The notes beneath the pieces were generated by a model, which worked only from the letters and a program-made list of their open reading frames with translations, made no database searches and was not told the DNA's origin. The translations under genes were made by a program, and so were the position numbers. Of a stretch of 64,000 nt of DNA, positions 1-10,428 are shown piece after piece (position 1 is the first letter of the stretch; every line of letters starts with the position of its first letter). The stretch is taken from NCBI GenBank assembly GCA_025526915.1, contig JAHLKH010000117.1:1-64000 (forward strand), read 5' to 3'. Source of the DNA: Entophlyctis helioformis (Eukaryota; Chytridiomycota; Chytridiomycetes; Chytridiales; Chytriomycetaceae).

Positions 1-1305
1 TCCGTGCAAACCACAATGTCTTTCCCTCCTTGCGCACCGTAAAGATCCCGTTTTCGAGTACCTGGCGACAGCCTGGAGTCATGAGCTTGTTGAGGCTCAA
101 GACGTTGACGGTGATCCCTGGTACCAGAAGGACATCCTTGGCAATCTGGACAATCCGACCATTATTCGTCAACATCGTGAACCGTATGTCGCCTCTGGCT
201 GTTGCCTGCATCGCAGCGCCATTGCCGAGGACCACCTTGTGATCCGAGAGAAGGCAATGTTGGACAGTTTTGACGCATCACCCGTCATGTGATCGGTCGC
301 GCCAGAGTCGATAAAGAAGCGGTCCCACTGACGATCGGAGTCGCTGGCACCGTGAGAGCTCATGAACAACGTTGGGTAGTGGTGAACGTTTTCATTGGCC
401 TCAGGTCTGTCCTGGTTGTCACGACCGCTGTTACCACCGCGATCACTGTTACGTCCACCTCGTGAGCGAACCATGCAGTTTCTTCTGATGTGTCCTGGCC
501 TACCGCAACCGTAACAGATGACTGGCGCCGACGACTGCTGTCTGTCCGTAGACCCCTGGCGGGAAAACGCCGCGTTGAGATTGTCCGCATTCGCTGCATG
601 GAGCGTGGATGCTGCTGGCTTGTCAAACTTAAGGAATGTGCTGGCCAGCAGGCGCGTCTCGACAGTCTCAACTGTGTTGCGCAGATCGTGCAGGGTCGTA
701 TGCGCGGCCTTAGCTTCCTCAAAGCCGAAGGGCATGCGGGCCTGTAGACGGGCAATGAGGGTCGCTTCCGAGGTCGCACCGCCATGAAAGGAAAGAAGAG
801 TATGCGCCAAAATGGTGGTCTGCATCTGTGCCACGATGCTAGAGTCCAGTGTAAACGGTACCGTACGGTCCGCCGTCACTTTGAGATTCTCCATGCTCTG
901 TGGGTCGCTTGGAACGCACGCTTTGAAAACGACCGACATGGCACGGTCCGGACGGATAGGGTCGAAAAAGATGTACAGCCTGTCGAGTAGCTCAGTGTGG
1001 TTCTTGACTGCGTGGCTAATAGCCAACTGTGCCTTGCCGACCTTCTCCTTGTCGTGCTCATTGAGAGTGCGCTCGACTCTTTGGCCATCCACGTCGGCAT
1101 AATACGTGGCGGACTGGAAGTACTCTTTGAAACCGCCCTGTGCCGCGTAGGCCGCGAAGAGTCTGACCCATCCCATAAAGGACCTCTCATTCAGCTCGAC
1201 GAGAATCGGTAGTGGCACTAAGTTTGTCGACGAGTTCGGCGTCGACTCCGAGGAACCCCCAGCGGAAGTGCCCAAGTCTCGAGACATTGTTGTCTCTGGG
1301 CTCAT
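1..1305 (-). pseudogene. Ty1/copia retrotransposon gag-pol, 5' part, frameshifted, runs off the window
   Basis: Read on the minus strand from an ATG at 1305 (or 1287), this is the N-terminal part of a Ty1/copia polyprotein. A roughly 300-residue Gag region of the UBN2/retrotran_gag type is followed by a CCHC zinc knuckle (CYGCGRPGHIRRNC) near 520-480 and then the aspartic protease motif DSGATDHM near 300. About 15 codons later the frame breaks. The protease continuation (motif VLGNG, then VLLVPGITVNVLSLNKL) is in another frame from about 240 down to the window edge, which implies a one-base indel near 240-245. Integrase and reverse transcriptase would lie beyond base 1. With the frameshift this copy is probably inactive, unless the indel is a sequencing error. 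The family assignment is firm. Confidence 0.9.
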
Positions 1306-1377
1306 AACCTGACGAGACTGGGAATCTGGATTTAATCGTTCAGAGGAAACACCAAACACATGTGAACACAAACGACA
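1296..1377 (-). mobile_element. Primer-binding site and presumed very short 5' LTR of the copia element
   Basis: On the minus strand the 14 nt at 1309-1296 read GGTTATGAGCCCAG. This complements the anticodon arm of initiator tRNA-Met, the half-tRNA primer used by copia elements. Directly before it the sequence ends in CA. Paralogue comparison shows that host-gene homology stops at about 1377, where the sequence begins TGTCG. That leaves only about 68 bp (1377-1310) for a TG..CA-bounded LTR, very short for a Ty1/copia element. The 3' LTR lies outside the window, so the LTR call is inference; the PBS is read directly. Confidence 0.6.
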
Positions 1378-2058
1378 GTGCAAGCCTCCTTGGATCCAGC
1401 CAGCTCTGAGAGAGCCTCATAGATCGCCTTCTTATCGGCGATTGTAAGGCAGAAGAAGCGGTGGAGGGCGTGCTTCTCTGTCCTTAATGGCCAACAGCAG
1501 ACAATGGTCAGTAAGGCAACCAGACAGTATAGAGCGGCGATCTTACTTTGAAAGAGATCCCGCCTGCTGAAGTTGCTGACGCTGGAAGGTGTGCCACAGA
1601 ACTTTGGCTGCTGCATGCAGCATGTTGTTGGTGCGGCTGTTATGGACCAGTTTGAGGCCCAGGTCGCCAAGCTGGCCATCCACATGGAAGCGGATGGTGT
1701 GGCCGCTGCCAAGCGACGCCATGAACTGCTCAAAGGCCGGCTGGATGATGGCTTTCCAGCCGGCCTTGGAGCCTGGCTGGCTGATGGCGGCTGTTGCAAC
1801 CAAGGCTGGGTGAAAGATGCTCAAGAAGTCCACATGCAGCATCCCGCTGATGAACTGGGTGGTTGCGGCTGTTGTTGTTGCGGCTGTTGTTGTTGCAGCT
1901 GTTGCAGTCTGCTGTTGCAGCGGCGGCTGTTGCAGAGGTGGCTGTTGTGGCAGCATGCTGTGGAGCACACGCTGCACAGCATGGCCAAAAGTCTTGCCGG
2001 TGTGGTCGCAGACGGCACGGCGTACCTTGAAGGCTCTCAGCAGGCCTACAAAAGTCAT
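1377..2058 (-). pseudogene. Secreted Q-rich family protein, copy 1, disrupted by the copia insertion
   Basis: This is one of three local paralogues. Exon 1 (2058-1547) encodes an N-terminal segment, a Q/T-rich stretch and the family domain (starting MLHVDFLSIFHPALVATAA and containing WKAIIQPAFEQF and NMLHAAAKVLW). After an intron of about 65 nt, exon 2 (from 1482) encodes the HALHRFFCLTIADKK segment and keeps homology to the other copies through the residues ACTV. There the copia element takes over at about 1377. The rest of exon 2 and all of exon 3, present in copies 2 and 3, are missing here. The family is not recognised; its domain carries no known catalytic motif. Unlike copy 2, the Q-rich stretch here is in frame with the domain. 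An alternative upstream start near 2283 would give a more hydrophobic leader. Confidence 0.75.
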
Positions 2059-2985
2059 GCTGGTGCTGCTGGTGCGTGGGGTGTCTGTATCTGTGTTTAC
2101 GAGAAAAGAATTGGAGCGTCTGGCGGAGTTGAACTTTCATTGCTGACACAGACAGAGAGCGAGTGGATAGAGAGCGGGCAGTCTGGCACTTGCCGCCCAC
2201 TGTCCAACAGCCATAGAGGGAGCAGCGAGCACAGCCAACAGCCAGGCGTTCAAGATGCGGTCGTGTGTTGCTGGCACAGTCATTGATGAGATGCCACTCA
2301 GTGCGCAGCTTGACATGCACTGTGCAGCATCACTCTGCGTGTCATGAGCTGCATTGCAGCGAGCCTCTCTCCGAGTGCGTCTTCTCAGTCAATGTCCCAT
2401 TGCATCCATCGATCGTCCTGATATGCGTCTGCATTGTGACCCAGTGCGATGCAGTTGGTGTTGGCTGACTGGCCAGCTGGTCCATGGACAGGTGGTCGTT
2501 GACGCACTGCCTTCATCGCCCCTCTGCTCTGGATCGTCCTCGTCAATAAGCACAGTGCATGCAAGACTGTGATCGTCAGGGTCTTCGCCATCATCATTGT
2601 TGTGGTTGTTGAATGAATGGAGAGTGCTTGGTCTGTCTGGCCACTCCAGTTGCTGCTCAGTGGATCGCATCCAAGATGCCATCACACCAAGTGCAATGTG
2701 GCCAGACATGCCTGCCAACACTCGCGTCCTCCTCACCAATCTCGTCTGGATCAGTGTCGCCGAGTGTGCTGCTCGTCGAGTGTGCTGCGACTGCCTTGTT
2801 TGGCATCCAAGTCGGCATGTCAATCCAGCTATCCAGCAAGCAGTTCCTGCAGCCAACTCCCAAGGATCGGTCCATTGAGCACGTCTCAGTGGCTGCTCAT
2901 CTGCGGCTGCTGCATCCCATGTCGCAGTCGGAAAGCACCAGGCAGCTCGGCCCTGCGATGCCAATGCTCTCGCTGTCCTCTTGAA
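1377..2985 (-). repeat. Segmental duplication, left copy (inverted partner at 15437-17131)
   Basis: The minus strand from 2985 down to about 1377 aligns with the plus strand from 15437 to about 17070. Sample stretches are over 90% identical: in the 74 nt around 2300-2240, only about four bases differ. The segment contains copy 1 of the secreted family plus about 930 bp of its upstream DNA. The long ORFs on both strands between 2260 and 3000 (for example 2597-2878 plus) recur at the right copy only because the DNA is duplicated; I see no conserved protein in them. About 12.5 kb separates the two arms. Confidence 0.85.
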
Positions 2986-3210
2986 CAACAACCAGATCGC
3001 CCTGTTCACGGCCGTCTTGCCAACGTCCCTTGCTGTTTGGACCCATCAGACATGCACACAGTCAGTGCCAAGACCACACAGACACGGCCGTCAGACTGCT
3101 GTGCCGTCGTCATCAAGTGGCAATGCACATGCCTGGACAGACAGCGAGTCAACGCACCTGCTTGCCTGTCTGGCCTGCCTTCTGTCCGCCCGCCTTGTTG
3201 GGCACGCCTC

Positions 3211-3432
3211 TCAGACGGCCACGACCACGCTGCTCTGCTGGACGGCCTGCTGCATGGCCTGCTGCATGCCACCTTGAGCAGTGAGCCTCACAGTCTCCCC
3301 TGAAAGGACTCGTCCAGCAAGCGAGTGTTGTCCCATATCCGTGCTGTCGCCTGCGTCGTCGTCGTCGTCGTTTGGCTCGCTGTTGCTTGTGTGCAGTTGG
3401 GCGGCAAGTGCAGCAGCGTCTGGATCTGGCAT
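3211..3432 (-). CDS. Short acidic hypothetical protein
   Basis: A 73-codon minus-strand ORF starts at an ATG at 3432. It contains a run of five Asp followed by a tail rich in MQQ repeats. I do not recognise it. It could be the first exon of a larger gene, a spurious ORF, or the remains of one. The flanking DNA at 3000-3210 and 3433-3580 shows no convincing coding signal on either strand. Confidence 0.2.
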   Translation of the reverse strand: MPDPDAAALAAQLHTSNSEPNDDDDDAGDSTDMGQHSLAGRVLSGETVRLTAQGGMQQAMQQAVQQSSVVVAV

Positions 3433-3582
3433 GGTGCGTTGCTGCTGGACTCGTATCGCGCAATGTCACCTTCTGCAGCAAGCGAGGCACCAAGTGGCCG
3501 GCAATCCTCAGGCTCAAGATCGACCAATCACAGCGATCCCACCAGGATTGACCAATCAGAATATTCCACCAGGGGTAACATG

Positions 3583-3740
3583 GCCGACTCTTGGACCGTC
3601 CTTGTCGACCTCAGCAGTCACACACTTGTCGGTGGATGCTCGTCGATGTGCAGAGTCCACTGGTCGACCATGCAGGCTGCTGACTCTGTGTTCGTTGTAT
3701 GACATGCTGGCCAGCAGTCTCCTCTTGCGAGACACCCCAG
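3583..3740 (+). promoter_or_regulatory. Fanzor-related dispersed module E, 5' of TRAPPC4
   Basis: The stretch from about 3583 to 3705 aligns with module F (minus strand 23412-23290), sharing blocks such as GTCCTTGTCGACCTC and CACACTTGTCGGTGGATGC. It also aligns more weakly with module A (28052-28150). The module ends in the GCTGCTGACTCT block seen in the other copies. The TRAPPC4 start codon follows within 40 nt, in the same orientation. No Fanzor coding remnant is visible in this copy. A promoter or leader role is inferred from position only. Confidence 0.5.
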
Positions 3741-4314
3741 ATGTTGCATGCGCTGCTCATCATCAGCAAGGCCGGCGGTCTCGTGTACAACAAGGACTAC
3801 GGCACAGGCATTGCCAAGCTGACAGTCAACGAATACCTCGTGCTGGCCGGAACATTCCATGGGTATTGTCGAGCCGGCTGCGCATAGCAAGCGGTCTGGC
3901 AGTCTGTGCCTGCTGGATATGTTGGCGACGGCCTAACATGACTCGCCGTCCATGCCAGTGTGCATGCCATCACAGCACAGATATCGCCAATGCCTGGGTC
4001 GTCTGGACTCGAGATGCTCGAGTCGGAAGCGCTCAAGGTGTTTTGCCACCAGACGCCAACAGGTGGGTCTGTTGATGATGTCGGTTCGTGGCTCAGCGAC
4101 CCCTGGCTGAACGTGAGTTGTGGCGCCAGGCATCAAGATTGTTATCATCACCGACGCCGCACATACAAGCCACGAGCTGGCATGCAAACGCATCTACGAG
4201 ATCTATGCAGACTATGCCATGAAGAATCCCTTCCACACGCCAGAGATGCCGATCCGAGCCGACTTGTTTGACTCTAATATGTCGCGGCTTGTGCGATCAC
4301 TGAACAGCAACTAG
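3741..4314 (+). CDS. TRAPPC4: TRAPP complex core subunit 4 (TRAPPC4/Trs23, synbindin family)
   Basis: Three exons (3741-3862, 3959-4062, 4130-4314) give 136 residues. Diagnostic stretches are SKAGGLVYNKDY, FHGVHAI, SPMPGSSGLEMLE, FCHQTPTGIKI, IYEIYADYAMKNPF and EMPIRADLFD. TRAPPC4 is a longin-like subunit of the TRAPP complexes, which activate Rab1/Ypt1 and Rab11 in ER-Golgi and Golgi traffic. The protein is short because it lacks the PDZ-like insertion found in the animal orthologue; strand 2 leads directly into VNEYLVLAGTFHG. The first intron has a clear CTAAC branch site. The start is the first ATG in the longin frame. A Fanzor-related module lies immediately upstream. Confidence 0.92.
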
Positions 4315-4393
4315 TGGACAGCAAGCAATCCGGTCTGCTTCCTCCTTGCACAATACATGGGTTGGATTCAATACTGCCAAACAACGCCGACGA

Positions 4394-5254
4394 CTACAGC
4401 GATGACGACGATGAAGAAGAAGGTGGCAACAAGACGAACGGCGCAAGGTGCCAGATCTGGTTGGCAATCTCATGGGCATTGTCTGTGACCTTGAACCCCG
4501 CCATGCCTGCCTGTGGATGCCATGCATTGCAAGCGGGATGCCAGCCATCGAGTGAGCCCAATGGACACTGACGCTGACGGCATCTGCCGCTGTAACCTGG
4601 CGGACGGGCATGCCAGCACGCCATGCAACACACCTTCTGCATGGCGTCCTGCTGGCTGCGCCGCATGGCCTCCATGCGCTCAAACAAGCGGTGATCGAAG
4701 CGCTGCAGCTCCCTGGCCAGCGCAGCCTCTCTGCCCGCCACCTGTGTTGCCGTCAGCTTGCCAACCATCTCGTCTGCAAAGATGGCGTCTCGCTGCTGGT
4801 CCTGCGCGTGTACAAACTGGCTGCGCTCTTCCAGCAGCCTTGTCTCGAGCTCGTCCTGCTGTGCGCGCAGATGCCGGATGAGTGGCTCGAACTGCAAAGG
4901 TTCTGGATGTTGCTGTTGCTGTTGGAACGGTGTGTACGGCAGATGGATCGGTTGCATCCCCTGCAATGCGACATGCTGTAGTTGCTGCTGCTGCTGCTGC
5001 TGCTGCTGTGCAGCCTGCTCTTGCAGGGCTCGTCGGACATTGTCCAGCACTCCAAGCGACAAGCCCTGCAGTCCCTGGAGCCCCTGCAAGCCGCCCGGCT
5101 GGATCGGTTGGGGCAGATACGCCGGCTGCAGCATAGGCACCGGCATGGGCACGGGCGCTGGCGACTGCAGCTGTGGCGACTGCAGCTGTTGCTGTGTCTG
5201 GCCGCCAGGGTTGGACAGCATGCTCAGCAAGTCGGACACGGACGGCTGCTCCAT
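4394..5254 (-). CDS. Q-rich coiled-coil protein, copy A
   Basis: Start codon at 5254, stop at 4394, with one intron (about 4632 to about 4535; donor after QDAMQK). The N-terminus is rich in Q, P and M (MEQPSVSDLLSML, then PVPMPVPM and several LQGLQG repeats) and ends in an 11-residue polyQ. A helical coiled-coil region follows (DELETRLLEERSQFVHAQ, LARELQRFDHRLFERMEAM). The last exon encodes HEIANQIWHLAPFVLLP and a polySer tail. I do not recognise the family. A near-identical second copy of the last two-thirds of this gene lies at 63420-64000. It is tandem with DNAAF1 upstream and convergent with TRAPPC4. Confidence 0.7.
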   Translation of the reverse strand: MEQPSVSDLLSMLSNPGGQTQQQLQSPQLQSPAPVPMPVPMLQPAYLPQPIQPGGLQGLQGLQGLSLGVLDNVRRALQEQAAQQQQQQQQQLQHVALQGMQPIHLPYTPFQQQQQHPEPLQFEPLIRHLRAQQDELETRLLEERSQFVHAQDQQRDAIFADEMVGKLTATQVAGREAALARELQRFDHRLFERMEAMRRSQQDAMQKVCCMACWHARPPGYSGRCRQRQCPLGSLDGWHPACNAWHPQAGMAGFKVTDNAHEIANQIWHLAPFVLLPPSSSSSSSL

Positions 5255-5408
5255 CGTCGGCGCTCGCTGTGAATCTGTTGAATGCGGAAAGTCGCGCAGC
5301 AGCCACAAGCGCACATCTATTTGCTGGATGCCAGAACATGGACATGCCTCGACATGCCTTGACATGCCTCTGCAAGCACCGTGCACACGCCGCCTGGCGT
5401 GCGTCTCG

Positions 5409-8222
5409 TCAGGCGTCGTCGTCCTGCGTCCAGGCTGCGCGGCGCTCGGACAGATCGCCGGTCGCAGTGCTCGCACCTGCATCCGTGACAACCACATCCA
5501 GATCCAACGGCTCAAGCACGTCGCCGGCTGCTTCGCCAAAGCCTGCGTTGTGGAGCGCGCTGTCTGCTGCCGGGCTGGGTCCATGATGGCATCGGCGGCA
5601 GTCGCTGCGCCAATCGACATCCCCGCAGCCTGCTGGCTCACCAAGCCTGTCGCCAAACACGGCGATCCACACTGCGGCATGGCAGGCGAGAGCGGCTCAA
5701 AGCTGACAGCAGCCGCATCCTTGATCTGGAGCCTGTGGCTTGTGCTGGTGGTGGCATTGCCGCCACACTCCACCTCATGCTGATCGCGTGCCTGTCCAAG
5801 GTCATGCTGACTCAGTTTGCGCGTGCGCTTGCCAGGCGACTTGGCCTTGCTCGTGCGCAGATCACTGGCTGCACACGCTTGCGTCTCGGCGCCGTGGTCC
5901 GCAGGCTTGGCGAGCAAAGGCTCAAGCACATCGTCGTCATCGTCCGTGTGGATGTGCGTGTATGCCATCTCGTGCAAGAGACTGCGATCGGCCTCGCGCT
6001 GCTCAGTCGGCCGAGTGTAGACTGTGCGCTCAACACGCTCGTCGCCCTCCTGGTCTGCTTGTGCAAGCATCGCCTCTGGCTGCTCTGCTGTGCCTTGTGC
6101 TGTTCCCCAAGAGAGTGCGCAGTTGGCGACTGGCTGGCAATCGCTGCCTCTGCTGGTGAAGCAAGGCTGCTGTGTTGCATGCCCTCTTGGGTCTGCGTCT
6201 GTTGCTCGTTGTCGCTGCTCTGGCCATCCCCGTCTTGTGCCGCAATATCCACAAGCAGATCGTCGCTTGCGTCTTCGACTGGCTGGCCTGCATCTGGCTG
6301 TCGGTGTTGCTCTGCTGCATCTCTGGCCGCCTTCTGATCGCTGCTGTTGCGCCATCGCTCTCCTCGCCGGCTGCCAGGCTGTTCTTGTGCAGATCCCCGC
6401 TGTCACTGGCGCCATCATCAATCTTGGACAGCATCTCCTTCCTGAGCTGCTCGAGTGGCTCAGAGAGCACAGTCTCTTGATCTGGCCCGTATGTCTCCAG
6501 ACGCTTGGCACGCGCTGCTTCCTGCAGCTTGCGCATGGCTGTGCACGGCGGCAGACCCTTGGCAGTCAGTGCGCGCCGCTGTGCAATGATACACAGCTCG
6601 CGGCAGTCACCTTCAAAGTTCTGGTTATGCTGCTCGATCTCTGCATTGCGCTGTCTCTGTCGCTCCTCACGCTCAGCCTCAAGACCGCCTTTCGCCCTGT
6701 CGGTGACGATCGTGACGATCGTGTCGGCACACAGTCCAGAGATCCACAGGCAAGACATGGACGGTCAGCGTGAGCAGCGAGACGCGAGATGGCTCGTCCA
6801 CACGCCCCCAGCTCGCCCACTCACCATGCTTCCGTGGCAAGACGCTCATTGTCAAACACGGGACGATCGTCAAGGTATGTCAGATGCTTGCATCGCGAGA
6901 CCATGACTTTGCGGTAACTCTGGATCTGGCGGATCACCGGATTGGCCATCAGGTTCAGCACCGCCTGGTTGCATCCACGAGGTTGCATTCAAGTGCAGTC
7001 ACATATTCATGCGCATGGTCAGTCAGCCTGCCACGGATCATGGCCAGGACGCCACAGACGCCACAGAAACGGCTCAACTGCCACCATTCGCACAAATCCC
7101 AGACCAGCAGCATCGACAGCATCGACAGGCATCCAAAGCATCCACGGATCAGCGCATGACCGCAGACGAGCAGTGGACATACCAGGGACGGCATGGTCTC
7201 GATAATGTCAACGATTCCCTCATCGTCAATCTTGTTGTGGCTCAGATCAAGGACGCTGCCATCAAGTCAGATGCGATTGGACCGCGGCATGGATGTCAGT
7301 GGTAGTGGTGTCAGTGATGCCGTTGGACAGTCGCAGCCGCGGATGCACGATGCAACGATCAGGAGACAGCAGGCGACAAGCAATCCACAGCAATGGCAGT
7401 GGCCATACGACGATGCTCACGTGATGGCGTGGCAATGCGCAAGGTGCTCAATGTCCTTGGCAGACCGCAGAAAGTTGTGCGACAGCTGGAGCGTCTTGAG
7501 AACAGGCAAGCAGTCAAGGTTTGCAATGTGCTTGATGAGATTGTTGCACAGGTTGAGCGTGTCGAGATTCTTGAGCTCGGACAGATTCTCAATGTCTGTG
7601 ATGCAGTTCTGCTGCAAGAAGCTGCACGCATGAACCGCAAGCGCGAAACGGGTCAGCCTGCATGTCTGTTGTCTTTCTGCCACCACAGCTGCGGAACGAA
7701 TGCCGTATGATGCGCGCATGTGTGTGTGTATGTTGTGCACATTCGCCCATGCAGCACTCACAGGCAGCGAAGCTCAGTCAGAGCATCTGCATGCCGTCGT
7801 CGTCGTCGTCGTCGTTGTTGTTGTGGTTGTCGGTGTGTGGCAGTCAGTGGTCAGCATCGCAACGCAACGCAGCACATCATCAAGCATGCATCGGTCTTCA
7901 CGGCACAAGCACGACAAGCACAGCAGGTCGCATTGAACGCACCAATGTTTTCAATCTTGGAGATGCCGTTTCCTTCGAGCCAGAGACTCTTGAGACCCTT
8001 GTATGGCTCGAGGTTTTCGATCTTGGCAAAGCCTTTGTGGTTGTTGGTGGTTGTTGGTGGATGTGTGTAGGCGTGCTGAGGATGAATTGACTCACAGGCA
8101 GACAATCGTGAGCGAGCATACCTTTAAAGTGCAGGTAGATGATGTCGTTGAGTTCAGGAGTCTGGTAGAGCTTCTGTTCTTTGCAGAGCTGCTTGAGGTA
8201 TCGTGGCGTGATGAGCGTGTTG
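5409..8222 (-). CDS. DNAAF1: Dynein axonemal assembly factor 1 (LRRC50/ODA7)
   Basis: DNAAF1 is a cytoplasmic leucine-rich-repeat protein needed to preassemble outer and inner dynein arms of motile flagella. Exons in order on the minus strand: 8222-8122 ([26 protein letters not shown]), about 8035-7938 ([20 protein letters not shown]), about 7640-7425 (three LRRs, including [17 protein letters not shown]), about 7270-7190 ([14 protein letters not shown]), about 6960-6825 ([20 protein letters not shown]) and from 6696 ([17 protein letters not shown]). The LRR cap and the [15 protein letters not shown] segment are diagnostic. The C-terminus is long, acidic and of low complexity. It can only be followed to a stop near 5409 (ending WTQDDDA) by changing frame near 6200 and 5580, so introns or indels remain unresolved there. 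The first exon, upstream of an acceptor at 8222, was not found. Confidence 0.88.
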
Positions 8223-8903
8223 CTGAAGGATGAACGAGCGAGTGTGGCAATCGCGGTTGTGGCACAGACAAGGTGTCGAAAGCGTGTTGCCATAAGCCGC
8301 AGACGGTAGCCGTGGGCAGCGAGACGGCGGGACGGCGGGACGGCAGGATGGGCAACAGAGCAGGATGCAGGCAACGGAAGAGTGAGTTGGTGGTCATCGA
8401 CAGTCGTTGCATCTTCCACATGGACAGCGACGGCATCTGCAAGGATGGCATTGGCAGCATGCAGATGGATGGACTCTGCATCGGCTTGCATCCAAGTGGC
8501 ATGGCGCAAGAGAGCATGCAGCCGCGCAGCTGAGGAGAGACATACCCCTGTGCGTCGTATTCCCTTGCATCGCGACGAGCAGCCAGCCACGCCTGGCCAG
8601 GCGTCAAGGACGTTGAACTGTTGGACAGCATGCTGGCGCCGGTGGCTTGTTTGTTGTTGGGCAAGACCGCCAAGCCAAAACACGCGTTTGTCGTGCCAAG
8701 CTGGATGCAAACGCCAAGCACACGCATGCAGTTCTGCTGGACGCAAGGCGGCTTTCATCGCACCGCCGTTCTTGATCACATCCCTGGACATGTCTCTGTC
8801 CATGTCCACCTGATGGCAACAGAGCCTTGAATGTGATGCCATTGAATGCAAGGCGTGTCTGAGGAATGCTTCATTTGCGTTGATCAGGAGCAGCACATGC
8901 CAA
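8223..8903. other. Intergenic stretch, DNAAF1 5' region
   Basis: This stretch must contain the DNAAF1 promoter and probably its short first exon. An in-frame ATG exists near 8292, but the acceptor CCTTCAG at 8228-8223 suggests the true start lies further upstream. No other coding signal was found on either strand. Confidence 0.3.
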
Positions 8904-10428
8904 TCAGTTGAAGGCGAGTGCGACGTTGCCAGAACCAGTCTTGGCATCAATCGTGCTCGGGTGGCCGCCATCCTGGCCATCGCCCACTCTGCCGCTCTTC
9001 TCGCTACCAGGCAGCCAGCCCCACCAGTTGCTGGATGTGCTTGAGTTGGAGTCGAGTGTTGCGGCGGATCCATTGACCTTGACATTGACAGTGCCAACGC
9101 TGCTCTTGGCCTTGAATGTACCCTTGTATCCAGGCGCCTGTGCAGGACAGTGGAATGGAAGCGATCAGCAATGTGATTCAAGTATCCAGCCCGCCAACTG
9201 CTGCGTGGTACACTCACAACACTCAGCTTGACGTTGCCAGCACCAGATTCGGCGTTTGTGGCTGATCCCTGCGCAGGCTCGACAGCAAGATCAATGCTGC
9301 CAGCACCGGTCGTGGCGACCAGACTCGCGTATCCCTTGACGGTGGCGTGAACATTGCCTGCGTCCGTAGCAAGGTTGACCGAGCCACCATGCACAGAAAC
9401 CTCACTGGCGTCCACATTTCCGGCACGGGTCTTGATTGCGACACTTTCATCAACGAGCAGATTGCCAGCACTGACGGTGCCAGCATTGGTCTTGATGCTC
9501 ACGGTCTTGGCTGCCAGATGCCCGCCAACAGCAACCTTGGCAACACCGGCACCTGTGGCGATGTTGAGGCTTCCAAACACGACTGGCTCCGGCTGCGATT
9601 CCGAAGCAACGGGCTGGACAACGATGCTTCCAAAACGCACGTTGACGTCCAGATCAAGGCCGGCAATGGAAGGCGGCTGATAGAAACCGATGGGAACCAC
9701 GAGGTCGCCTGTGAGCTTAAACTTGACGTAGCGGCCACGGTGGCTGGGGAGCGTGGCAGTCTCGATGGACAGCATCGCCTTGCCGTCTTCAAACGATGTT
9801 TCGATCTTGGAGGCAGCAATCGGTGTGTCCTCTGAGTACTGGAGCGTGTACGAGAAGACGGCGGTTGCATTGGCATCTGCTGCTGCTGCCTGACGCACCG
9901 TCACGTTGGCGGCCTATGGCATGTGGATGTGGATGCCAACGCAGACGTCAGCCGTTGCGGCTCAGAGACGGCATCGTGCACCAGACAGATTGCCAAGGGA
10001 ACTCACAGCGTCACCACGAATGCCGATGGCGATGGATCTGGCCTTGGACCACTCGAACGAGTTGGACTCGATGGGATGCATGGTGATGCTGGCATCGTCC
10101 CAGTTGTCGGTCCCACCGCCGTGGCCGTAGTGGCGATAGTGGGCCGCACGCGAGACCGAGTGCCACAGAAGCAGACCCAGAATGGCCATCACGGCAGGCA
10201 TCCAGAAGCTGCGCATCCTGCAGCGACGAGGGTGGACCGCCGCCGTGGGATGCGAATGGCAACATGGCTGCAGGGTGCCTGCACGGGGACGCAGCAAGGG
10301 GCGGGATAGGTCTGTGCGGGGTAAGCCCACTGTGGCTGGCTGCTAATCGCAGCAGCAGGGTACAGGGCCGAGCCAGGGCCAGGCGCAGCAGCCAGCAGCG
10401 GGGCTCTCTCTCCCTTGGTGTCGCTCAT
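8904..10428 (-). CDS. Type II membrane protein with a DUF4097-like beta-repeat ectodomain
   Basis: Start codon at 10428, stop at 8904. The cytosolic N-terminus reads MSDTKGERAPLLAAA, which contains an ExxxLL-type acidic dileucine sorting signal. A hydrophobic segment (MPAVMAILGLLLW) near 10190 is the single membrane anchor. The ectodomain is a series of short repeats such as IATGAGVAKVAVGGHL, VSIKTNAGTVSAGNLL and VNLATDAGNVHATV, the pattern of DUF4097-type beta-solenoid proteins. At least three introns occur; the frame between the N-terminus and the membrane segment changes across an unresolved intron near 10340-10215. The function is unknown. The dileucine motif suggests sorting to the vacuole or an endosomal membrane, which is inference. 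Confidence 0.65.

Noticed and set aside
240..300. Programmed frameshift in the copia polyprotein
   Set aside because: The break falls inside the protease domain, not at a gag/pol boundary, and no slippery heptamer is evident. A random indel is simpler.
4394..6511. A 705-codon minus-strand open frame
   Set aside because: It fuses parts of two genes (DNAAF1 C-terminal region and the Q-rich coiled-coil gene) with out-of-frame DNA; the individual genes are supported by family motifs and splice sites.
7898..9904. A 668-codon minus-strand open frame
   Set aside because: It joins the ectodomain of the membrane protein to two DNAAF1 exons through intergenic and intronic DNA. The composition makes long chance ORFs common here.
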